Below are positions 1 to 5,910 of a DNA stretch of 9,391 nucleotides, in pieces (the stretch's first letter is position 1; each line of letters starts with the position of its first letter). Below the pieces are notes generated by a model that saw nothing but the letters and a program-made list of their open reading frames with translations, ran no database searches and was not told the origin of the DNA. The position numbers were made by a program, and so were the translations under genes. The DNA lies in the NCBI GenBank assembly GCA_013816415.1, contig JACDEN010000072.1, positions 1 through 9,391 on the forward strand. Direction: 5' to 3'. The DNA comes from Planctomycetota bacterium (GTDB lineage: Bacteria > Planctomycetota > UBA11346).

Positions 1-192
1 GTCCAGAGCTGGCTGCGCATGGTGCGCGATCTCAAGCCGGTGCCTGCGCACATCCTCCAGGGTGTGAGCGCAGCCGAGGCGAAGGCCGCGGCAGAGGCCA
101 AGCCGCCCGTCGCCGAGGACATCTCGCGCCCGGCGCCCCCGTCGACCTTCCAGGTGCCGCCGATCCTGAAATCGCGCGAGCCGGCGGCTTAG
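1..192 (+). CDS. C-terminal end of an unrecognised protein (5' end outside window)
   Basis: The first base begins an open frame that runs 63 codons to a TAG stop at 190-192; the start lies left of the window. The visible part opens with a short amphipathic stretch (SWLRMVRDLKPVPAHILQG). It then becomes an Ala/Glu/Lys-rich segment and a Pro/Ala-rich tail (near VAEDISRPAPPSTFQVPP), which looks like a disordered C-terminus. No motif identifies a family and I assign no function. The frame has the same GC-rich codon style as the neighbouring genes. It converges on cysS, with 28 bp between the two stop codons. I see no convincing hairpin plus T-tract terminator in that gap. A chance open frame cannot be excluded for so short a piece, but no equally good minus-strand alternative is apparent here. 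Confidence 0.55.
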   Translation, partial: VQSWLRMVRDLKPVPAHILQGVSAAEAKAAAEAKPPVAEDISRPAPPSTFQVPPILKSREPAA

Positions 193-220
193 GACCGGCC
201 TGCGGTTCAGCACCGATCGA

Positions 221-1837
221 TCAGATCGCCGTCCACTGCGTGCCCGACGTGCCGTCATTGAGGGTGATTCCCGTCGCGGCGAGCCCATCGCGGATGCGAT
301 CTGACGCCGCGAAATCCTTGTCGGTCCGCGCCTGCTCCCGCAGTCCGATCACCAACGCCATCACCCGCTCCATCGCCTGATCCGACGCGCCGCCCAGGAT
401 CCAGGAGGCGCCGTCCTTGGCGTCCTTGACCGTGATGCCGGCCGCGGTCAGCGCGTCGCGGATGCGGTCGCTGGTCGCGAAGGCGCGGTTGGCGCGTGCC
501 TGCTGTCGGAGGGCGATCACCAGCTCCATCACTGCCGAGAGCTTCGACGACGCTGCTTCGGCCGAGGAGGTGTCCGCACCATCGCCCGGCTGGAACAGCC
601 CGATCGAGCGTCCGAGATCGCGGGCGATGATCAGCGCCTGCCGCGCCTGCGCCGGTTCGAGCTTGCGCGCTTCCGACAGGATGCTGAAGAGATGGGCGAT
701 CGCCGATCCGGTGCCGAAGTCGTCGTCCATCGCCGAGAAGAATCCATCGCGGTGGGATGAGACCGCGGGCGATGCCGGCCGCGCGGCGATCTCGGCTAGG
801 AAGTCGGATTCGCGGCCGGTGTCCATCAGCGGTTCGTCGAGCAGTTCGCCGAACTGCCGATGCATCTTCGCCAGCGCGGTGCGGGCCGCGGTGATCGCCT
901 TCTCGGCGAACTCGCTCGGGCGCCGGTAGTGTCCCTGCAGCACCAGGAATCGCAGGACGGCAGCGCCATGCTCGTCGATCAGGTGTACGGCCTTGAAGCG
1001 CTGGGCGAACGCCGGGTCCTTCATCCGCGGGTCCGATTTTCCGACCTTGACCCCTTCGTACTGGATCAGCCCGTTATGCATCCAGCAGCGCGCATAGGAT
1101 CCGCCGTGGGCCTCGCCCTGCGCGATCTCGTTCTCATGGTGGGGGAACTTCAGGTCGTCGCCGCCGCCGTGGATATCGAAGGTCTCGCCGAGGGTGCCCA
1201 GCGACATCACGCTGCATTCGATGTGCCAGCCTGGCCGACCGCCGCCCCAGGGGCTGTCCCAGCTCGGTTCGCCGGGCTTGGCGAGCTTCCACAGCGCGAA
1301 ATCCGCGGGATGGCGTAGGCCGGCGTCACGCTCGACGCGCGATCCCGAGATCATGTCGTCGAGCCTGCGCCCGGTGAGCTTGCCGTAGTCCGGCTGCTTG
1401 AGCACATCGTAATAGACGCCATCGGCGGCGACATACGCGCGGTCCTTCGCGACGAGATCGCCGATGTAGGCGATCATCTGCGGGATGTATTCGGTGCAGC
1501 GGGGATGATCGGTGACCGTCCTCACGTGCAGGCGGCGCATGCAGGTGAAATACTGTTCGGTGTAGCGCTCCGAGATGGCCTTCCAGGATTCCCCCGAGGC
1601 TTTTGCGCGGTTGATGATCTTGTCGTCGATGTCGGTGATGTTGTTGACGAACCGCACCCGCAGACCGCGGGCGAGCAGCCAGCGCGACACCGCGTCGAAC
1701 AGCACCGGTCCCATCAGGTGGCCGATATGGCAGTCATCGTACGGGGTGACGCCGCAGACGTAGAGCCCCGCCTCGCCGGCCCGGATCGGGGTGAACGGCT
1801 CCTTCTGCCTGGTCAGCGTGTTGAACACCTGGATCAC
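221..1837 (-). CDS. cysS: Cysteinyl-tRNA synthetase with duplicated C-terminal module
   Basis: This class I aminoacyl-tRNA synthetase charges tRNA-Cys with cysteine in the cytoplasm. The 538-residue product has the HIGH motif at 37-40. The expected zinc ligands are C28, C208 (in GWHIECS), and H233 with E237 (in FPHHENE). The catalytic loop near 264-268 reads KVGKS instead of KMSKS; both lysines are kept, but the usual LGN sequence after it is replaced by DPRMKDP. A helical tRNA-binding region follows at about 310-410. The C-terminus then carries two copies of the ending typical of CysRS (SDRIRD...GI...D...G..W), at 436-480 and 492-536. This makes the protein clearly longer than the 461-residue E. 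coli enzyme. The start is a GTG with GAGGA six bases upstream, and the sequence from it (IQVFNTLTRQKEPF) matches the usual CysRS N-terminus. It is the last gene of the minus-strand series, 103 bp after its upstream neighbour. Confidence 0.97.
   Translation of the reverse strand: MIQVFNTLTRQKEPFTPIRAGEAGLYVCGVTPYDDCHIGHLMGPVLFDAVSRWLLARGLRVRFVNNITDIDDKIINRAKASGESWKAISERYTEQYFTCMRRLHVRTVTDHPRCTEYIPQMIAYIGDLVAKDRAYVAADGVYYDVLKQPDYGKLTGRRLDDMISGSRVERDAGLRHPADFALWKLAKPGEPSWDSPWGGGRPGWHIECSVMSLGTLGETFDIHGGGDDLKFPHHENEIAQGEAHGGSYARCWMHNGLIQYEGVKVGKSDPRMKDPAFAQRFKAVHLIDEHGAAVLRFLVLQGHYRRPSEFAEKAITAARTALAKMHRQFGELLDEPLMDTGRESDFLAEIAARPASPAVSSHRDGFFSAMDDDFGTGSAIAHLFSILSEARKLEPAQARQALIIARDLGRSIGLFQPGDGADTSSAEAASSKLSAVMELVIALRQQARANRAFATSDRIRDALTAAGITVKDAKDGASWILGGASDQAMERVMALVIGLREQARTDKDFAASDRIRDGLAATGITLNDGTSGTQWTAI
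230..532 (-). repeat. Tandem duplication of the CysRS C-terminal module
   Basis: Two in-frame copies of a 45-residue unit lie at the end of cysS, encoded by 398-532 (copy 1, residues 436-480) and 230-364 (copy 2, residues 492-536). The period is 56 residues (168 bp). My hand alignment without gaps gives 26 identities in 45 positions. Shared elements include VM-LVI-LR, QAR, F-A-SDRIRD and GIT, with a final G--W. The divergence indicates an old, retained duplication and not an assembly artefact. Copy 2 keeps the more typical CysRS ending (KDFAASDRIRD, then GT-W). Confidence 0.9.
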
Positions 1838-1843
1838 GTGACG

Positions 1844-1860
1844 TCCTCGCGGGCCGCGAG
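1844..1860 (-). promoter_or_regulatory. cysS ribosome binding site overlapped by a perfect inverted repeat
   Basis: Read on the minus strand, GAGGA (1844-1848) stands six bases before the GTG start at 1837, which supports that start. Directly upstream and overlapping it is a 15-bp perfect palindrome with one central base (1846-1860, CTCGCGG-C-CCGCGAG). As RNA it could fold into a 6-bp GC stem with a three-base loop, placing the first GAG of the Shine-Dalgarno in the stem. The ribosome binding site is well supported. A regulatory role for the hairpin is inference, since short palindromes arise by chance in GC-rich DNA. Confidence 0.5.
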
Positions 1861-1940
1861 TCTTCGCTCCCGAGGCGATGCGTCCAGCAGCGAATGATCG
1901 GCCATCGACCGTGGCGCCCAGCTGGTGCGACGAAGGGCGG

Positions 1941-4184
1941 CTACGGCAGCGGAATATCGACCGCGTACGGCAGCTTGATGTCCGCGAGATGCACGACGTC
2001 GCTGATCACCAGGTGGTACGGACCTTCCTCGGTGATCGGGTAGAAATAGAGGATCTCCTGACGGCCATGGTTGACCCAGCTGCCGCGTCCGTTTGTGGTG
2101 ATCTGCGACCCCGACGGCGGGATCAGGCGGATCCCGGCTTCGGTCAGCCTGCCCTGGCCCATCAGGCCGAGGCCGGGTTGGCGCAGATTGACCGCTTCGG
2201 CGCTGGTGCTGTCGTACAGCGTCGCGGTGACCGAGGTCGCGCCCATGGTGATCAGCGTGCTGACGCCGGGGGTGAGCGACGCCTCGGCCTTGATCTGCCG
2301 GTTCACCTCGAGTCGGACCTGGCCGGTGGTGCGGAACGACGAGGCATCGGTCGCGAGGTTGGAGACGCTCAGCGGAATGTCGTAGCGGGGCGGCGTCTCC
2401 TCGCCGTTGTAGCGGACGCCGTTCATGCGCCCGATCATCACCTGCATGCGGACATTGCGCATGTTCCGCGCGTCCGGCTCCTCGTCGGTCGGCTGCGGTT
2501 CGTCGGTCTGCACGGTGCGTCCGCGATCATCGACCGCGAAGGAGTTCGCGGTCGCCGCGCAGGAACCGACGAGCTCGCCGTTGACTCGCGGCTCGATGCG
2601 GAAGTGGCAGATCGCCTCCGCCTGGCGGCCGCTGCCCTGGATGCTGCGAGAGGTGGTGACGGTGACGTCTGCGATCTCGACCAGCAACGGACCGTTCGCC
2701 TGCTGATGGCTCATGGTCGCGAGCTTCGGGCCCAGGCTGACCGGTCCGCCGGCGATCGCGGTCGAGCCGTCTCCGGCGCCGGACATGCCCATCGGGGGCG
2801 CGGTCGGCGGCATGATCGCGACATCGAAGGCGCGGCAGACGGCGAGCACGCCTTCCCAGAAGGTTCCGGAGAACGCCGGCAGTTCGCACTCCTTGTGCTC
2901 GTCGGCTCCGAGCTGCAGCAGCACCTGGTTTCCTCCCTCGGACAGCCGTCGGGTCGCCTCCTCGAGCGTCACCCGTCCCTGCGGCCAGGCCACACGGCTC
3001 GGGGTGAAGAGGGCGAGGTCGGCATCGCCTTCGGGGGGGTCCGTCGGCAGACGCGTGAAGTCGATCGGGACCTTGAGTTCCATGCGTGCGGATTTCAATC
3101 GCGCGGTGCCCCAGACCACTCCGTCGTATGCGCCATCGGCGAGCGTCTTGAAGGTCATGTAGAGCACCCGGCCGGCCCCGGTCTGGCTGCCGCCGCTGCC
3201 GCTGCTCTGGACGGTCTTGCCCGCGGAAACCAGATGCATCTTGGGATCGAGCAGCTGGCCGTCGCGCGGAAACACCAGTTCCAGCATCGGGCCGGGGCCG
3301 CCGCTTAGACCGACATGGTCGGAATCGACGAGATTGAGGGTCATCGCGTTCGCACCGCAGGCGATGGCGACGCTCGCGCCCGGCCGCAGTGGCATCGTCA
3401 CCCTCCACGGCTCGACCAGCATGAGATCGATGTCGCCGCTGAGCGTCATTGCGTTCAGGTCCTCGCCGACCTTCATGCGCAGACGCAACCGCCCAACCAC
3501 CTCGCCATCCGGCGTGGCATCCGGTTCGGAGGTGAGCGCGTGTCCGGATCCGTCCTCGATCCGTGCCACATGGACCGAGGCGCCGCCGATGCGGTCGGAA
3601 GCGATCTTCGGCTCGAGACGCAGGGACAGGACGAGTTCGGCCATGTGCTCGCGCCGGGCTCCGCTCGTATGCCGCACTTCGCATTCCTCGATGACCGCCA
3701 GCAGGGCTCCGTTCGCGACCAGGGCATGTCGCCTGCCTCCGACGCTCGCGCGCAGCTCGACGGCGCCGCTCTCGACTGCCACCAGCCGGTCCGTGCGCGT
3801 GGTGGTCGCGGGACCGCGCGGGATGCCCGGCTTGAGGTCGAGGTGGAATGCCTCGCACACCGCGCGCACGGCTTCCCAATAGCTGCCCATCAGCGCCGGC
3901 AATTCTCCTTCGCGCTGGCCGTCGACCGCAGGATCGAGCGTGGTCGCATTTCCGCCAGCCGACAGCAGGGCGACGGCATCCGAGAGGCGGATCCTGCCGC
4001 CCGCGAAACGCACGGGCGTGGCGAGGGTGAGCTCGGCGAGCGCTTTCTGCCGCTGTGGCTCGGACAACTTGAGCAGCTCGGATTGGACGGGGATCGGCGC
4101 GTCGCCCGACCACCCGCGCACGGCGAGCACGGCGAGCAGCGGCGCCACGAGCTGCCAGAGTGGGCGGCGGCGGACGGTGGACAT
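1941..4184 (-). CDS. Secreted protein of two homologous ~340-residue halves, function unknown
   Basis: The product is 747 residues. The ATG at 4184 is chosen because it begins a classic signal peptide: a basic n-region (MSTVRRRP), a hydrophobic core (LWQLVAPLLAVLAV, 9-22), then RGWSGDAP. The open frame runs upstream to 4832, but that part lies inside the permease gene. No strong Shine-Dalgarno is visible. The mature protein consists of two related halves, at about 58-380 and 398-747. Each begins with an alpha/beta module of about 56 residues ending in ELPA--G-(Y/F)WE--(A/V)CxAF. This resembles the small STN-like modules at the N-termini of secretins and TonB receptors, but the similarity is only of pattern. 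Beta-rich segments follow (LRLEPKI / FRIEPRV; GASVAIACGAN / GVSTLITMGAT), and each half ends in a similar strand-rich unit. There are no transmembrane helices after the signal. Location is probably periplasmic or extracellular. It starts 59 bp after the permease gene. I do not recognise a named family. Confidence 0.85.
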   Translation of the reverse strand: MSTVRRRPLWQLVAPLLAVLAVRGWSGDAPIPVQSELLKLSEPQRQKALAELTLATPVRFAGGRIRLSDAVALLSAGGNATTLDPAVDGQREGELPALMGSYWEAVRAVCEAFHLDLKPGIPRGPATTTRTDRLVAVESGAVELRASVGGRRHALVANGALLAVIEECEVRHTSGARREHMAELVLSLRLEPKIASDRIGGASVHVARIEDGSGHALTSEPDATPDGEVVGRLRLRMKVGEDLNAMTLSGDIDLMLVEPWRVTMPLRPGASVAIACGANAMTLNLVDSDHVGLSGGPGPMLELVFPRDGQLLDPKMHLVSAGKTVQSSGSGGSQTGAGRVLYMTFKTLADGAYDGVVWGTARLKSARMELKVPIDFTRLPTDPPEGDADLALFTPSRVAWPQGRVTLEEATRRLSEGGNQVLLQLGADEHKECELPAFSGTFWEGVLAVCRAFDVAIMPPTAPPMGMSGAGDGSTAIAGGPVSLGPKLATMSHQQANGPLLVEIADVTVTTSRSIQGSGRQAEAICHFRIEPRVNGELVGSCAATANSFAVDDRGRTVQTDEPQPTDEEPDARNMRNVRMQVMIGRMNGVRYNGEETPPRYDIPLSVSNLATDASSFRTTGQVRLEVNRQIKAEASLTPGVSTLITMGATSVTATLYDSTSAEAVNLRQPGLGLMGQGRLTEAGIRLIPPSGSQITTNGRGSWVNHGRQEILYFYPITEEGPYHLVISDVVHLADIKLPYAVDIPLP
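1944..4013 (-). repeat. Internal two-fold duplication of the secreted protein
   Basis: Residues 58-380 (3045-4013) and 398-747 (1944-2993) are homologous halves. The first 56 residues of each align without gaps at an offset of exactly 340 residues, with 26 identities by hand count. Conserved points are GR--L near the start, LS-GGN, ELPA--G, WE-V-AVC-AF. Further blocks keep the order: 159-194 with 498-534 (GxLL ... EP), 269-288 with 640-659 (GxS--I--GA ... DS), and 341-380 with 711-747. Similarity is low in the middle of the halves. The second half has an insertion with acidic residues around 560-572. Confidence 0.85.
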
Positions 4185-4243
4185 GGACCAGTCGTACCCC
4201 CGGCGCTGCGGTGGGGAAGCGCGAGTGCGGCGATCGGCCACGA

Positions 4244-5902
4244 TCAGCGCTGGGGTCCGCTGGCCGCGCTGGCGTCGAGGCGCCCGAACCACGACCAGGC
4301 CACGCGCATCGCGAGGTGGCTCCACAGCCAGCTGACTCCGAGCGTCCATCCGATCCCGGCGAGCCAGGCCGCGCGATCGTGGTGCAGCACCAGCGGCAGG
4401 GCGGCCCCCGCGATCATCAGCGCGGTGAACACCAGGCTGGCGAGCAGGTTGACCGTGCCGCCGTAGCCGGCGACCAGCTTGGCCGAATTGTCCTCGGAAT
4501 AATCGGCGAGCCGCGCGCCGAGGCCAAGCGCTCCCGCCGACAGGCCGCACGCCATGCACGCGATCACCAGCATCTGATAGGCGACCACCGCGGTCGGTAA
4601 TTCGAGGAGCAGTCCCGACATCGCCACCAGTCCTACGCTCACCGGCAGACCGACGAGCAGCGCGAAGACCAGCTTCGCGGTCACCACGCGCTCGCGCGGC
4701 CAGGGCGCCAGGGCGAGCACCCATAGGCGCCGTCCCTCGAGACTGAGCAAGGGGTAGACGAAGCGGCCGGTGAAGGTCGCGAGCGCCATCGCCACCGCCG
4801 TCAGGTTCAGGAGCGAGACCGCCGGCCGCCACCAGTCATGGTCGCGGAACGCGTGGCCCAGGCGCGGGAGCATCAGCATGTAGAAGGCGAGCAGGCCGAA
4901 GAACATGCTGAACTGCATCACCTGGGCCGGTTCGCGCAGGAAGACCCGGATGTCCTTCGCCACCAGCAGCGCGAGGTCGGCGGGCAGCAGCGGGATCAGC
5001 TGCCAGGGGCGGCTCCTCTGGCCGCTCGTCGGCTCTGAGCGGCCGGAGAGCGCGTCGAGATCGCGCCGCAGGCGCCTGGCGGCGATCCATTCAGCGACGA
5101 TGGCCAGCCCCGCAGCGGTCGAGACGAGCAGCAGGATGTGATGGACCGCCGTGCTCCAGCGGCCGGACAGCGAGGCGGCCATCGCCTGCTGGGCCCAGCC
5201 CGACGGCAGATACGGACTTTCGGCGAAACGCAGACGGCCGATGAAGTCGCCGATCACATGGGTCGGATCCTCGCCTTCATAGCTGCGGATGACCAGCCAG
5301 GCGAGGGCGGCGGCCAGCGCCGCAGCGGCGATCAGGAATGTGCGCGCATGGCGACGCAGCGGTGGGATGGCGCGGGCGAGCAGCATCGCCAGCAGCGATC
5401 CGGCCGCCATGCAGCAGGCGACGAATGCCGCCATCGCCGCGCCCGCCACGAGGATGTATCCCAGCGGGTCGTGCGCCTCGGTCGCGAGCGCGATCACCAG
5501 GGGAACTGCGAGCGCGCTGACCGCCCAGCTCGCCCAGAATCCGCCCTCGAGGAATGCCGCCCAGAAGATGGTGCGATCAGCGATCGGCAGCGAGGCATGG
5601 AACGACGCCGACCGCGTGCGGAAGAGCGCCGACCACACCAGCACCGCATCGGACAACGCGACCAGGAAGAAGAGCGCGAAGAAGAACAGCGCGAGCAGGC
5701 TTTCGACCAAGCGCTGCTTGAGCGCGACGTATTCCGGCTGACCGAGGAACGCGAGCATCCCGAGCACCAGACCGGCCACCAGCACCCACATCACCGCGAC
5801 GACGAACAGCACCGCCGCGCCACGTAGGCGCTGATCACGGGCGAACCGCCAGAGGACATTGATGCCCGAGCGCCACAGGCGCCACTGCAGTGCATCTGGC
5901 AT
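4244..5902 (-). CDS. Multi-spanning membrane protein, putative ABC exporter permease (ABC_tran_2-like)
   Basis: The 552-residue protein has about twelve hydrophobic segments: near 29-53, 66-93, 122-142, 148-178, 186-206, 252-273, 330-347, 361-378, 408-432, 438-462, 480-505 and 510-533. A charged cytoplasmic loop lies at about 274-325. Recognisable pieces are FRTRSASFHASLPIADRTIF (94-113), AKDIRVFLREPAQVMQF (315-331), PLLSLEGRRLWVLALAPWPR (384-403) and a late GYGG (479-482). The SLEG-R--W-L-LAP block with LPI and KD-R-F-R-P matches my recollection of the putative ABC exporter family found in Planctomycetota and Verrucomicrobiota. That family is expected to work with a separate ATPase, and none is encoded here. 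The ATG at 5902 stands 8 nt after the lyase stop codon with no clear Shine-Dalgarno, which suggests translational coupling. The open frame continues upstream to 7633, but that part is an alternative-frame shadow of the lyase. The substrate is unknown. Confidence 0.82.
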   Translation of the reverse strand: MPDALQWRLWRSGINVLWRFARDQRLRGAAVLFVVAVMWVLVAGLVLGMLAFLGQPEYVALKQRLVESLLALFFFALFFLVALSDAVLVWSALFRTRSASFHASLPIADRTIFWAAFLEGGFWASWAVSALAVPLVIALATEAHDPLGYILVAGAAMAAFVACCMAAGSLLAMLLARAIPPLRRHARTFLIAAAALAAALAWLVIRSYEGEDPTHVIGDFIGRLRFAESPYLPSGWAQQAMAASLSGRWSTAVHHILLLVSTAAGLAIVAEWIAARRLRRDLDALSGRSEPTSGQRSRPWQLIPLLPADLALLVAKDIRVFLREPAQVMQFSMFFGLLAFYMLMLPRLGHAFRDHDWWRPAVSLLNLTAVAMALATFTGRFVYPLLSLEGRRLWVLALAPWPRERVVTAKLVFALLVGLPVSVGLVAMSGLLLELPTAVVAYQMLVIACMACGLSAGALGLGARLADYSEDNSAKLVAGYGGTVNLLASLVFTALMIAGAALPLVLHHDRAAWLAGIGWTLGVSWLWSHLAMRVAWSWFGRLDASAASGPQR

Positions 5903-5910
5903 GCCGACGA

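Noticed and set aside
214..228. Small inverted repeat CGATC / GATCG at the convergent gene ends
   Set aside because: The stem is only five base pairs, with no T-tract, and it overlaps the cysS stop. It is not enough to call a terminator.
1863..1896. Inverted repeat TTCGCT / AGCGAA between the secreted gene and cysS
   Set aside because: It has six-base arms with a 22-base loop and no T-run. This is expected by chance and not a credible terminator.
1878..3308. 476-codon open frame on the plus strand
   Set aside because: It is antisense to the secreted-protein gene and shows an Arg/Ala/Gly-rich composition with no motif. The minus-strand frame has a signal peptide and internal homology.
4185..4832. 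N-terminal extension of the secreted-protein frame
   Set aside because: It overlaps the permease coding region and reads as Arg/Gly/Ala-rich shadow. The ATG at 4184 starts a proper signal peptide.
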